The notes below the pieces were generated by a model. The model worked only from the letters and a program-made list of their open reading frames with translations. It did no database searches and had not been told where the DNA came from. From NCBI RefSeq assembly GCF_036378875.1, contig NZ_DASUVO010000081.1, positions 134,562 through 198,561 of the forward strand: 64,000 nt of DNA. Direction: 5' to 3'. A program made the position numbers and the translations under genes. The DNA is from Actinophytocola sp036378875 (lineage in GTDB: Bacteria; Actinomycetota; Actinomycetes; Mycobacteriales; Pseudonocardiaceae). Positions 54,236 through 63,861 of the stretch are shown piece by piece. Position 1 is the stretch's first letter. Every line of letters starts with the position of its first letter.

Positions 54236-54523
54236 GATGTCCCGAAAGACGCGCTCATGTCGTTGAACCCAGATCCACCGATGGTCTTGATGGCTCGGAG
54301 GGCGGCCCGGTGGACTCGCTGCGCGGTTAAAGGGCGCGAAGCGCTCCGAAACCGCCTGACGTCACGGGGCGGTGGCGACGTCGGTCGGCAGCCGCGCGAG
54401 GAAGGCGTGCTTCACCACACGCTCACGTCGTGGTGGCCGCGCACGAATGGCGGTTCACGCCACAAGCAATGTCCTGAAAGACGCGCTCATGTCGTTGAAC
54501 GTCCCCATCGCGTCTTTCAGGAC
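54236..54523. repeat. KDAL-type repeat cluster in a gene-free gap
   Basis: Copy 1 (54236-54290) reads DVPKDALMSLNPDPPMVLM. A KDAF-like fragment GAGGAAGGCGTGCTTCAC lies at 54398-54415. Copy 2 has 15-bp perfect arms GTCCTGAAAGACGCG (54471-54485) and CGCGTCTTTCAGGAC (54509-54523). The 54204-54598 interval holds no supported gene. Confidence 0.75.
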
Positions 54524-54598
54524 GCCTGCCACGTCCCGAAACCGCCACCCGCGTGCCCTCGCCGTTCGCAGCGGGCGGCCTCCCGGCCTGCCGGTTTC

Positions 54599-55816
54599 TC
54601 AGTGAGCCGCGGAACGTAATCCGTCACCAGATCGGGGCTGCTCGTGGTGGCGAACTGTGCGGCGGGCGATGGCCCAGCGGTGGGTTTCGGACGGGCCGTC
54701 GTAGATGCGGAACGGGCGGACCTCGCGGAGGTAGCGGCTGAGGAGTATATCGCCGGAGATGCCCAACGAGCCGCAGATCTGGAGTGAGCGGTCGACTACT
54801 CGCCAGATCGCCTCGGCGCAGAAGGTCTTCGCGATCGCGGTGGACTGGTTGGCCGAGTTGCCCTGGTCCAGTTCCCAGCACGCGCGCAGGATCAGCGCGC
54901 GGGACGCGGCGATGTCGATCTCGTTGTCGGCGATCATCTGTTGGATCATGCCCAGTTCGGCCAGGCGGGAGCCGAACGCCTGGCGGGTTACCGCCCGGTC
55001 CACCGCGATGCCCGCCGCGCGGCGGGCGATGCCCAGCCAGCGCATGCAGTGTGTCATCCGCGCCGGACCGAGTCGGACCTGTGCGTACCGGAAGCCCTCG
55101 TCGACTGAACCCAGTACCGCCTCGTCCGGCACCACGCATTCCTCGAAGAGCAGTTCCACGTGGCCGCCGTAGAGGCTTTCGTCCAAAGTGTCTATGTGCC
55201 GGACGATCTTCATGCCCGGGTTGTCCGCATCGATCAGGAACATGGTCGCGCCGCCCGGGCTGCCTGGTTCGCCGGACGTCCTGGCCATGCAGATCGCGAA
55301 CGCCGCCCCTTCCGCGCCCGTGATGAACCACTTGCGGCCGTCGATTCGCCAACCACCCTGGACCCGGGTGGCGCGAGTGGACAGTGCGCTCGGGTCCGAG
55401 CCCGCGCCGGGGGCCGGCTCCGTCATCGCGAAGCAGGAACGGATCTCGCCGCTTGCCAGTGGGGCCAGGTAGCCCCTCCGCTGCTCGGGTGTCGCGATCG
55501 CCTCCAACAGGTGCGCGTTGCCCTCGTCCGGGGCGGCGATGTTCAGCGCCAGCGGGCCCAGGAGCGAGTAGCCGGCCTCCTCGAACACCGCCGCCCGACC
55601 GCACATGTCCAGCCCGTGCCCGCCCAGCTCCCTGCTCACGTGTGGGGCGAAGACTCCCGCTTGTTTCGCGGCCCGCTGCAGTTCGACGCGCACGTCGTCG
55701 TTGGGCACCACGCCGCCGTGGCGTTCCTCGACCGGCACCACCACGTCACGGACGAACGCCGCGGTGCGTTTGGTCAGGTCGGCGACCACCGGGTCGGGCG
55801 CGAGATCGACGGCCAC
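54599..55816 (-). CDS. Acyl-CoA dehydrogenase, ACAD10/11-like
   Basis: 405 aa from GTG 55816. FAPHVSRELGGHGLDMCGRAAVFEEAGYSLLG, CFAMTEPAPGAGSDPS, IDGRKWFITGAEGA and RIYDGPSETHRWAIARRTVR match the ACAD10/11 subgroup. It stands outside the Liv regulon and is divergent from its own TetR gene across a short palindrome. Substrate unknown. Confidence 0.87.
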   Translation of the reverse strand: MAVDLAPDPVVADLTKRTAAFVRDVVVPVEERHGGVVPNDDVRVELQRAAKQAGVFAPHVSRELGGHGLDMCGRAAVFEEAGYSLLGPLALNIAAPDEGNAHLLEAIATPEQRRGYLAPLASGEIRSCFAMTEPAPGAGSDPSALSTRATRVQGGWRIDGRKWFITGAEGAAFAICMARTSGEPGSPGGATMFLIDADNPGMKIVRHIDTLDESLYGGHVELLFEECVVPDEAVLGSVDEGFRYAQVRLGPARMTHCMRWLGIARRAAGIAVDRAVTRQAFGSRLAELGMIQQMIADNEIDIAASRALILRACWELDQGNSANQSTAIAKTFCAEAIWRVVDRSLQICGSLGISGDILLSRYLREVRPFRIYDGPSETHRWAIARRTVRHHEQPRSGDGLRSAAH

Positions 55817-55828
55817 GGTACCTCCACG

Positions 55829-55846
55829 GGCTAATGGTCATTAGCC
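55829..55846. promoter_or_regulatory. Operator between ACAD and tetR genes
   Basis: GGCTAATG-GT-CATTAGCC, a perfect 8-2-8 palindrome in the 37-bp divergent gap. The probable site for the TetR protein at 55854. Confidence 0.7.
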
Positions 55847-55853
55847 TGACTAT

Positions 55854-56423
55854 ATGCCAAGTCGTGCCGAAGAGATCCGTGTCGCTGCTCTCGGTCTGTT
55901 CGCCCGTCTCGGGTACGAGGCGACGACGATGGCCGACATCGGTGCGGCCGTCGGCATTCGCGGGCCCAGCCTGTACAAGCACGTCGCGTCCAAACAGGAC
56001 CTGTTGGCGGCAGTCATGACCGGGACCATGCGGGAGCTGCTCGCCCTCCACAGGGAGGCCGTCGCGACGACCGACGATCCGGCCGAGCGGTTGCGTCGGG
56101 CGACCGAGGCACACGTGCGTTACCACGCCGGGCACCGACTGGAGGCGTTCGTCGGCAACCGGGAGATCCGCAGCCTCGTGCCGTCGAACCGGCGCCGGGT
56201 GCTGTCCCTGCGTGCCGAGTACGAGAAGTGCTTCCGCGACCTGGTGCACGCGGGCATCACCGCGGGGCGCTTCCACGTGATGTCCGCCCGCCTGGCGTCC
56301 TACGCGATCCTCGACCTCGGCATGGGCGTCGCGGTCTGGTTCCGCGCGGACGGCGAGCTCACCGAGGACATCGTCACCTGGCAGTACGGCGAGATGGCGC
56401 TGCGTATCGTCGGCGCTACGTGA
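55854..56423 (+). CDS. TetR-family regulator
   Basis: 189 aa. HTH: IRVAALGLFARLGYEATTMADIGAAVGIRGPSLYKHVASKQDLL. ATG 55854 has no Shine-Dalgarno sequence, and a -10-like TAGCCT ends 6 nt upstream, so the mRNA is probably leaderless. It likely represses the divergent ACAD gene through the palindrome at 55829. The 3' end overlaps the DUF4132 gene by 8 nt. Confidence 0.83.
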   Translation: MPSRAEEIRVAALGLFARLGYEATTMADIGAAVGIRGPSLYKHVASKQDLLAAVMTGTMRELLALHREAVATTDDPAERLRRATEAHVRYHAGHRLEAFVGNREIRSLVPSNRRRVLSLRAEYEKCFRDLVHAGITAGRFHVMSARLASYAILDLGMGVAVWFRADGELTEDIVTWQYGEMALRIVGAT

Positions 56424-59400
56424 CGGCGGTCAGCTCGATCAGGTCGCCAAGCACCTCCGAGGCGGTCACCGCGTCCAGCTCGCCGAACCGCGGACCGGGC
56501 TGCGGCGACCAGTCCCCGTCACCCGTGCCGCTCAGCCAGACGGCATCGATCCGCTGCTCCGGGAACTCGTCCACGGCGCCGACGGCGACACCGGGGTCGA
56601 GGTTGAGCACGACGGCGCGGCCGCCGGGCAGCGGGCGCATGATCCACGGCTCGACGCCGGCATCCTGCGGGGTGGCGCGCTGCCAGCCGCGTCTGGTGAG
56701 CCCGAGGACCTTGACCGTCGGGACGGTCACCTGCTCGAACCGGTCGAGCCGGGTCGCGGTCTCCTCGTCGGCGGTCAGTGCGTGCACGGCCCGGCCGAGC
56801 TGGGGGAACGGCTGCAGGATCTCGTAGTCGGCGAACAGCTCCGTCCACGCCGGCAGCGTGCCGGCGAGGTGCAGCGGGTGGGCGATGCCGACGCTGGCCG
56901 ACTCGGGCAGCACCAGCGTGTCGTCGTGGACGTCGGCGTAGGTGCGGTCCTCGGCGACCCGGAACGCGGTAACACCACCGGCGAAGTCGGCCCACACCAG
57001 GCGGCGCACGATGTGCCAGAGCAGCGGGTGCGCGACGAACAGCTCGGCGAACTCCGCGACCGTCCAGCGCCGGCCGGACACCATGGCCTGCTCGAACCGG
57101 CGCACCTGGTCGGCGGCGATCGTGCGAGCGTCCTTCTTCAACGCCGTGAACCGGGCATACGCGGCGGGCGCCAGGTCCTGGTCGTCGCTCGCGGCCGGCT
57201 TGGGCAGGCTCTTGCGACGCGTGCCGTCCTCGTCGGCGACGTACGGCCGGAGCGCCTCGTCGAACCCGACGACGAACCGCCGCCGCCCGTAGTCGAGGGT
57301 CAGGCTCCCGCCGGCGTCGAGCCCGAGATCGGGGACGAGCCGGTCGCCGAGCTGATCGGGGGACAGCTCCAGCTCGGCCGCAACCTCCGCGATCTTCTCC
57401 TGCGCCTTTGCCTTGAGCCCCTTGAACTTCACCTTCTGGGCGATCCCGTACAAGTGCATCAGCGCGACGTCCGTGCCGATCGTGGCCAGGACGTCGAGCC
57501 CGTTGACCGCCCTCGCGTGCGCGCCCTCGCCGGGCCAGGCACGGATCACCGGGGAGAACCGGCGGACCGTCTCGTCGTCGCCGAACCAGCCGAGCGCGTC
57601 GAGCGCCCAGCTGTCCTTGGCCGGCATGCCCGCCTTCTGCCAGCACTGGAAGAGTCCCCACGCGAACTCGGCGAGCGAGCCGGGTTCGCAGAGCCGCTTG
57701 ACCTCCTCGACCCCGGCGTACACCTCTCCCGGCCTGGACATCGCGAGCATCGTGAGTACGTGCCGGACCGCGGTGGCAGGCAGCGGACCACCGTCGCGCA
57801 GGACGATCGTGGGCAGCACGGCGGGTTCGGCCCAGTCGGGCACCTTCGGGATCCGGGCCGGCAACACGTCCAGCGGGTCGGTAGCGAGCATCGCCGTCAT
57901 CGCGGTCTCGACCTGGTCGCCGTAGGCAGCCGCCGCGGCCCGGACGTCGTCCGCCGGGACCAGCCGGAGCATCGCCTCGGCGGTCTGTCTTTCCTTGCCC
58001 GGCTTGGACAAGGCGGCGGGGATCAGGTATCGCGCCGCCGCGCGGGGATGCCGGTCGAGCCAGGCGAGTGCCCCCCTGCGCGCCGACTTGAGCCGGAACA
58101 GCCGCATCATCAGCTCGGCGACCTCGGCGCTGGCGTACGGCCCCAGCTCGGTCGTGTGCTGCGCCGGGTTGAGGTCGGCGGCGTACAACGTGAGCGGCAA
58201 CGCGTCCAGCTCGTATCGCGCCACAATGGACTTCAGCCACTCGCCGACCCGCCACAGCGTGTCCGGCCGCCAGTTCGGGAGAAGCTGCCGCACCCACTCC
58301 TCCGGTCCCGCGCCGAACAGTCCCGGTTCGAGGTAGTCCGGGAGCGAGCCGGTGAGAAACTCGTTGAAAAGCTCGTCCCAGCTCCTCCGGTCGAACGCGG
58401 ACGGCACCCAACCGCGGGTGGCGGCCCACGCCTTCTGCTCGCCCGCTTGCCAGCTCACCGTGACGTCCTCATCGGACACGAGATCGATGACGACCGGCTT
58501 GGCCGTGGTCCTACCACGGGTCCACGGCGGGTTGGCCAGCAACGGGGGCAGCGTGTCGTCGTCCGTCGCGGCCGGCGTGGTCAGCGCCGGAGCGGGGAGG
58601 TCCGGTCCGACCAACTCCGGGTGCGCGGCGAAATGGGTACGCAGGACCTCCTCGGCAAGGGACCTGATCGGCGACTCCGCACCGGCGGCCTCGGCGAGCA
58701 GGCGGGCCGCCCGGACCGGGAACCGCTTCGTGGCCTCGATGACCGCCTGCCGCACGTACTTACGGTCCAGCCGTCGCACGAGGATCTCGAACGCCTCGTC
58801 GGTCGGCAGCGCGGCCAACGCGGCGAGCAGGCGCTTCTGGTCGTCCGCCAGCACGTAGTCGAGGTCGAACCAGTGGGCGAGCGTCGGCGCGATCGCCGGA
58901 CCGGTGGCGGCGACCAGGGTGAGCAGCGTGGCCGGCTGCCGACCCACCACATACATCGGGATTCCCGGGAGGCGGGCGTCGACGGAGCCCACCGCGCACA
59001 GCCACATCGCCGAGCCACCCGGCGCCGCGGCCACCCAGTCGGCCCGTTCCGGGACGAGGAACGCGGCGAGCAGTGGGTCCTCTGGCTGGTGCTCGGCGAG
59101 CGCGTCGATCGCTGCCACATGGTCTTTCTCGCCGGCGGCGGCGAGGTGTGCGCGCATACGGGCGACGATCGGGTCTACCTTCACCCGCCGTTCCCCTTTC
59201 GCCCCGGGCTCGACGGGCGTGAGGTAGTAGTTGGGCTGTCTCGGATTGCCCCGCCAGCCGATGCTCGTCCGCTCGTACTCGACGACGGCCCGCACCGCGA
59301 AGTCCAGGCCGCGGTCGACCACCCACGTGTCCACAAAGGACGCGAGCTGGCCGGCGCGCCGCCACCCGTCGCCCTCGGTCGCGTACCGGGCCACCGCGGT

Positions 59401-59658
59401 CGCGATCACCGCCGCACCGCGCGGAGTTCCCTCGGTGCCACCGGATTCCACGTAGGCCAGCGCCTCGACGCCGGCGTCGAGCTCCTTCGTGAGCCCGGCC
59501 AGGAAGTCGTCCACGCGCTCACGCACGTCGGCGATCAGGCCCCGGGCCACCGCGCGGTCGACCTTGAGCGCCGGCCCCGGCACGCCGTCCCGGCGTGGAT
59601 GCACCAACCTGCGCCAGGAGGTCGGGATGACGAACGTGTCCTCATCGGGTGACGGCAC
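56416..59658 (-). CDS. Large DUF4132-domain protein
   Basis: 1080 aa from GTG 59658. Long helical, HEAT-like N-terminal and middle regions (RRLDRKYVRQAVIEATKRFP; RLKSARRGALAWLDRHPRAA) lead to a C-terminal DUF4132 region with DYGRRRFVVGFDEALRPYV, AEFAELFVAHPLLWHIVRRL and FRVAEDRTYADVHDDTLVLP. Proteins of this kind (MolR-like, often with WGR domains) have no established function. No WGR domain is evident here. It is a single gene with no operon partner. Confidence 0.72.
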   Translation of the reverse strand: MPSPDEDTFVIPTSWRRLVHPRRDGVPGPALKVDRAVARGLIADVRERVDDFLAGLTKELDAGVEALAYVESGGTEGTPRGAAVIATAVARYATEGDGWRRAGQLASFVDTWVVDRGLDFAVRAVVEYERTSIGWRGNPRQPNYYLTPVEPGAKGERRVKVDPIVARMRAHLAAAGEKDHVAAIDALAEHQPEDPLLAAFLVPERADWVAAAPGGSAMWLCAVGSVDARLPGIPMYVVGRQPATLLTLVAATGPAIAPTLAHWFDLDYVLADDQKRLLAALAALPTDEAFEILVRRLDRKYVRQAVIEATKRFPVRAARLLAEAAGAESPIRSLAEEVLRTHFAAHPELVGPDLPAPALTTPAATDDDTLPPLLANPPWTRGRTTAKPVVIDLVSDEDVTVSWQAGEQKAWAATRGWVPSAFDRRSWDELFNEFLTGSLPDYLEPGLFGAGPEEWVRQLLPNWRPDTLWRVGEWLKSIVARYELDALPLTLYAADLNPAQHTTELGPYASAEVAELMMRLFRLKSARRGALAWLDRHPRAAARYLIPAALSKPGKERQTAEAMLRLVPADDVRAAAAAYGDQVETAMTAMLATDPLDVLPARIPKVPDWAEPAVLPTIVLRDGGPLPATAVRHVLTMLAMSRPGEVYAGVEEVKRLCEPGSLAEFAWGLFQCWQKAGMPAKDSWALDALGWFGDDETVRRFSPVIRAWPGEGAHARAVNGLDVLATIGTDVALMHLYGIAQKVKFKGLKAKAQEKIAEVAAELELSPDQLGDRLVPDLGLDAGGSLTLDYGRRRFVVGFDEALRPYVADEDGTRRKSLPKPAASDDQDLAPAAYARFTALKKDARTIAADQVRRFEQAMVSGRRWTVAEFAELFVAHPLLWHIVRRLVWADFAGGVTAFRVAEDRTYADVHDDTLVLPESASVGIAHPLHLAGTLPAWTELFADYEILQPFPQLGRAVHALTADEETATRLDRFEQVTVPTVKVLGLTRRGWQRATPQDAGVEPWIMRPLPGGRAVVLNLDPGVAVGAVDEFPEQRIDAVWLSGTGDGDWSPQPGPRFGELDAVTASEVLGDLIELTAVT

Positions 59659-59692
59659 GGGTACCCCCAGGTGTGACGAGTGCGCGGACACC

Positions 59693-60931
59693 CTACCCGG
59701 TGGGGCGCAGGACGGTTTCGACCCAGCAGCCGACGGCGAGCAGGTTGGCCTCACTCCACGCCCGCCCCACGAGTTGCAGGCCGAGCGGCAGGCCGGCTGG
59801 GCTGCGGGCGCCTGGCACGGTCACCGCCGGCAGACCGAGTGCCTGCCATGGCCGGCTGAGGACGGGATCACCGGTGGAGGCCAGCCCCGCGGGCGCCGGT
59901 CCCAGCGCGGCCGGAGCCAGGACGGCGTCGTACGGCGCCATCACCTCGGCGACCCGCTTGCCCGCCTCGGTCATGGTCCGGCGGGCGAGCTCGTGCTCGT
60001 GTTCCGGGGTCGACGCGCCCGTACGCAGCAGCTGGGCCAGGTGTTCGCTGAGCACCGACGCGACGGCCAGCTCGGCGGCGCGTGTGCGGGCCGCCTCGTA
60101 GGCCATGACGACCGGATGCGCCGCCGTCAGCTCGGCGATCACCTTCTCGTCGAGGAAGTCGTCGACCACCGCACCAGCGGAGACGAGCCGATCCCGTGCG
60201 GCGGCCAGCGCGGCCCGCATCTCAGGGCCGGCGTCTCCTTGCCACAGCAGCAGCCGAGGTGGCCGTTCGGCCGTCAGCGCCGGGTCCGGTTCGCTCACCA
60301 GTGCCGACCACGCCAGCGCGAGGTCCGAGACGCCCGCGGCGTACACGCCGTGGCTGTCGAAGCTCGGGCTCAACGCCGAGACACCGTCCATAGTGAACCG
60401 GCTGTGGGTCAGCACGAGCGACGCGACACCGCAGAACGAGGCCGGCCGGGTCACCGAACCCGCGGTCTGCGTGCCGAGCGCGAGCGGCACGTGCCCGGCG
60501 GCGACCGCCGCGGCGGACCCGCTCGACGACCCGCCCGGGGTGTGGCCGGGTGCCGCGGGGTTGCGGGTCGGGCCGGGGGAGAAGTAGGCGAACTCGGTGG
60601 TGGCCGTCTTACCCACCGGCATCGCTCCGGCCTGGCGCCAGGCCGTGACGATCGCGGCGTCCACCTCGGCCGGCTCGGCGTCCGCGCGCAGCGGTGTGCC
60701 GCACTTCGTCGGCAGACCAGCCAGGTCGATGATGTCCTTCACCCCGATCGGCACACCGCCGAGCGGCCCCGAGGACGGCTGGGGATCCGGGTCCTGCACG
60801 ACCCAGGCACACAGTTCCCCGTCGGTCTCGGCGATCCGGGCCCTGGACCGCTCCAACGCCTGCGCGGGACCCATCCGACTGGCGACCAACTCGCGCAGCG
60901 ACCACGGCTGCCAACGGCTGTTCACGTTCAC
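59693..60931 (-). CDS. Amidase-signature enzyme
   Basis: 412 aa from GTG 60931 (AGAAGG 7 nt upstream). The Ser-cisSer-Lys triad is visible: Lys in GVPIGVKDIIDLAG, cis-Ser in GHTPGGSSSGSAAAVAAG, and the nucleophile in LGTQTAGSVTRPASFCG. It hydrolyses an amide, but which cannot be told; it is not a GatA (no gatBC context). A longer version from upstream ATGs is possible. It follows the MocR gene in the same orientation with an 84-bp gap. Confidence 0.84.
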   Translation of the reverse strand: MNVNSRWQPWSLRELVASRMGPAQALERSRARIAETDGELCAWVVQDPDPQPSSGPLGGVPIGVKDIIDLAGLPTKCGTPLRADAEPAEVDAAIVTAWRQAGAMPVGKTATTEFAYFSPGPTRNPAAPGHTPGGSSSGSAAAVAAGHVPLALGTQTAGSVTRPASFCGVASLVLTHSRFTMDGVSALSPSFDSHGVYAAGVSDLALAWSALVSEPDPALTAERPPRLLLWQGDAGPEMRAALAAARDRLVSAGAVVDDFLDEKVIAELTAAHPVVMAYEAARTRAAELAVASVLSEHLAQLLRTGASTPEHEHELARRTMTEAGKRVAEVMAPYDAVLAPAALGPAPAGLASTGDPVLSRPWQALGLPAVTVPGARSPAGLPLGLQLVGRAWSEANLLAVGCWVETVLRPTG

Positions 60932-61015
60932 ACGGAACCTTCTGTTCATCGAGACCGGTGCGGCAGAGTAAACCAGGCCCATGCTGAAAGTCCTCTTGGT
61001 CACGCCGTGCGTACG

Positions 61016-62398
61016 TCAGCGCATCGCTTCCGGCGCTCCAGCTGACTCCCGCAGGATGCGCCCCGCGTGGTCGAGGACGTCCGTCGTCGCGGTGAACGGG
61101 ATTCGTAGGTAGTGGGTGAGGGTGCGGTCGGCGGCGAAGGTCGGGCCAGGGCTGAGCATCAGACCGGCTCGGGTGGCTCGGCGGGTGGACGCCGCGGCGG
61201 TGGTGTGATGCAGGCGCAGCCACACGGCCAGACCACCCGGTGGGGTCGTGTACGTCCAGTCGCCGCCGGCCAGCAGGGCCACGAGGTGGTCGCGTTGCGC
61301 GCGTAGCTGGGCGGTGCGTTCGGCGAGGACCGAGGAGATGTCCCGCAGCAGCTCGTCGGCGATGAGCTGTTCCAGCGGCGGCGGGGAAAGCGGTGGCTGG
61401 AGCGGGTTCAGCAGCAGCTCACGGATCCGGGCCGCGCTGGCACGGATCCAGCCAACGCGCAGACCGCTCCAGAACACCTTGCTGGTGGAGCCGATGTTGA
61501 TCACGTTCGGTCCGGTGAGGTGGCGTTCGGGCGACGGGGACAAGCGTAGGTCCAGGTCGCGCATGGTCTCGTCGGCCACGACGGGGAGGTCGAGGGCGGC
61601 GAGCCGGCTTCGTGCCGCGGCAGACATCATCGCGCCGGTCGGGTTGTGGAAGTCCGGCATCACGTACGCCAGCCCGGGACGGTCCGTGCGCACGGTCTCC
61701 GCGAACCGGTCCAGGTCCCAGCCGTCGGCGGTGACCGGCGAGGTGATCATCCGGGCGCGGCGACCACGCAGCACCGCCAGCGCGCCAGGGAAGGTGGGCT
61801 GCTCGACCAGCACGGGCCGGCGCCGGTCGTGCAGCTGGTCGACCAGCAGGTGCAGAGCGGCCATCGCGCCCGAGGTGATCAGGATCTGGTCCGGCCGGGT
61901 CGGCAGGCCTGCGCGGGTGTAGCGGTCCGCGACCGCTTCCCGCAGCGACGGCAGCCCCGCCGTGGAGGTGCCCGAGTCCACCAGCAGCGTGGCGCAGCGG
62001 CCGGTGGCCCGCTCCAGCGCGGCCAGGTACGCCCCGTGCGGCGCCGCGGTGACCGCCGCGGTCAGGTCGATTCGCGTGGCGCCGGCGACCTGGCCGCGGT
62101 CAACCGACCACGGCGCGGTGCGTTCGGTGAGCCGTGGCGGCAACCGGACCACGCTGCGACTGCCGTGCCGGGTGCGCAGCCAGCCGTCGTCCCGCAGTTC
62201 CGCCAGGCCCGCGACCACGGTGCCCCGGCTGACCCCGAGAGCCGCGGCGAGCGTGCGTTCGGCGGGCAACGGGCTGCCGACCGAGATCCGGCCGTCCAAC
62301 ACCGCCTCCCGCACCGCGTCAGCCAGCGAGGTGGTGAGGGACTTGTGGTCCTCCCGCCAGTCGCCGAGCGCCGAGGTGAACGTGCGAGCCGACTCCAT
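61016..62398 (-). CDS. MocR-type PLP-dependent regulator (GntR-aminotransferase fusion)
   Basis: 460 aa from ATG 62398. A GntR winged helix (GSPLPAERTLAAALGVSRGTVV) is fused to a fold-type I aminotransferase domain. The PLP lysine lies in INIGSTSKVFWSGLRVGWI. Earlier family motifs are LITSGAMAALHLLVDQL and YVMPDFHNPTGA. MocR proteins sense amino acids or PLP compounds and usually control the divergent gene, here a PLP-dependent decarboxylase. An inverted repeat lies immediately before its start. Confidence 0.88.
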   Translation of the reverse strand: MESARTFTSALGDWREDHKSLTTSLADAVREAVLDGRISVGSPLPAERTLAAALGVSRGTVVAGLAELRDDGWLRTRHGSRSVVRLPPRLTERTAPWSVDRGQVAGATRIDLTAAVTAAPHGAYLAALERATGRCATLLVDSGTSTAGLPSLREAVADRYTRAGLPTRPDQILITSGAMAALHLLVDQLHDRRRPVLVEQPTFPGALAVLRGRRARMITSPVTADGWDLDRFAETVRTDRPGLAYVMPDFHNPTGAMMSAAARSRLAALDLPVVADETMRDLDLRLSPSPERHLTGPNVINIGSTSKVFWSGLRVGWIRASAARIRELLLNPLQPPLSPPPLEQLIADELLRDISSVLAERTAQLRAQRDHLVALLAGGDWTYTTPPGGLAVWLRLHHTTAAASTRRATRAGLMLSPGPTFAADRTLTHYLRIPFTATTDVLDHAGRILRESAGAPEAMR

Positions 62399-62424
62399 TG
62401 GTCCAGTTTCACACAAGTGGACCA
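62399..62424. promoter_or_regulatory. Inverted repeat in the MocR/decarboxylase intergenic region
   Basis: TGGTCCA-N12-TGGACCA, perfect 7-bp arms adjoining the mocR start codon and 37 bp from the decarboxylase ATG. Candidate MocR site. Confidence 0.55.
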
Positions 62425-62460
62425 GGACGGACGACCTGGCAACGGCCTAACGTGCTGGTC

Positions 62461-63861
62461 ATGCATCCCACGCTCGCCGCTGACCTGACCGATCTGCCCG
62501 CCCTGTTGGAGGCCACCCGCGCGGCGGCCGAACGGGCTCTGACCGGCCTGGACGCCCGGCCGGTCGCCGCCCGACCACCGGAAGCTTCGGCGTCGCCGGC
62601 GCCCGTGGACGGCGTCGGCACGGCCGGTGCGCTGGCGCGGTTCGAGGAGCGTTGGGCGCCATGGTTCTCCGGCAGCGCCGGTCCCCGCTACTTCGGGTTC
62701 GTGACCGGCGGCGCCACCCCGGCCTCGGTGGCGGGGGACTGGCTGACCAGCGCGTACGACCAGAACGTGTCCTCCGGCGAGGACTCCGCGGCGGTGAACC
62801 TGGAACGCGAGACGGTCGGCTGGCTCGCGGACATGATGGGGCTCGGCGCCGATCACCACGGCGCGTTCGTGACCGGCGCGACCGTGTCCAACTTCGTCGG
62901 TCTCGCCGTGGCCAGGGAGTGGCTCGGCGAACAGGCCGGCATCCGCGTCACCGACGCCGGTGTCGGCGCGCTCGGCCGGGTCCCGGTGCTCTCGGCCGCG
63001 CCGCACTCCAGTGTCTACAAGGCACTGTCCATGTTGGGCATCGGCCGGGACCAGCTGAGCCTCGTGGCCGCGCTGCCCGGCCGCGAGGCCGTGGACGTCG
63101 CCCGCCTGGCCGACGCGCTCGAGGCGCTGGACGGCCGGCCCGCGATCGTCGTCGCCAACGCCGGCACCGTGAACTCCGTGGACTTCGACGACCTGCGCGC
63201 GATCGCGGCACTCAAGGAACGGTTCCCGTTCTGGCTGCACGTGGACGGCGCCTTCGGGGCCTTCGCCGCGCTGTCGCCCCGGCACCGAGCGCTGGTGGAC
63301 GGCCTCGGGGAGGCGGACTCGGTGTGCGTGGACCTGCACAAGTGGCTGAACGTCCCGTACGACGCCGCCGTGCAGTTCACCCGCCGGCGGGACCTGCAGG
63401 TCGCGGTGTTCAAGAACATCGCATCGTACCTTCCACCACCGACCGGCGAGCCCGCCTACCAGCACCTCACCCCGGAGAACTCACGCCGGCTGCGTGCCCT
63501 GGCCGCGTGGTTCTCGCTGGTCGCCTACGGCCGGGAAGGACACCGGGAGATCGTCGAACGCACGATCGACCTGGCCGGCCGGCTCGGCGCGTGGGTTGCG
63601 AGCGAACCACGGCTGCGGCTGTTGGCGCCGGTCCGCCTCAACATCGTCTGCTGCACCCTCGCCGACAACCCCACGCAGGAACGAGTGGCCGCCTTCGTCC
63701 AGGCGGTCGCCGACAGCGGGGAGGCCGTCGTCACCCCGACCGTGTACGACGGCACCCCCGGCTTCCGGGTCGCGTTCAGCAACTGGCGAACCACCGAGTC
63801 CGATGTGGACCGCCTGTGCGCAGCGCTGTCCAAGGCCGTTGGCGAACCGCTCACACCGTGA
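62461..63861 (+). CDS. PLP-dependent group II amino acid decarboxylase-like protein
   Basis: 466 aa. FGFVTGGATPASVAGDWL, GAFVTGATVSNFVGLA, PHSSVYKALSMLGIG, WLHVDGAFGAFAAL, and the PLP-binding Lys in VCVDLHKWLNVPYD identify the aromatic-L-amino-acid/glutamate decarboxylase group. Substrate is not determinable; some members are aldehyde synthases or lyases. It is divergent from MocR and probably induced by its substrate. Its last 11 nt overlap the next gene. Confidence 0.87.
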   Translation: MHPTLAADLTDLPALLEATRAAAERALTGLDARPVAARPPEASASPAPVDGVGTAGALARFEERWAPWFSGSAGPRYFGFVTGGATPASVAGDWLTSAYDQNVSSGEDSAAVNLERETVGWLADMMGLGADHHGAFVTGATVSNFVGLAVAREWLGEQAGIRVTDAGVGALGRVPVLSAAPHSSVYKALSMLGIGRDQLSLVAALPGREAVDVARLADALEALDGRPAIVVANAGTVNSVDFDDLRAIAALKERFPFWLHVDGAFGAFAALSPRHRALVDGLGEADSVCVDLHKWLNVPYDAAVQFTRRRDLQVAVFKNIASYLPPPTGEPAYQHLTPENSRRLRALAAWFSLVAYGREGHREIVERTIDLAGRLGAWVASEPRLRLLAPVRLNIVCCTLADNPTQERVAAFVQAVADSGEAVVTPTVYDGTPGFRVAFSNWRTTESDVDRLCAALSKAVGEPLTP

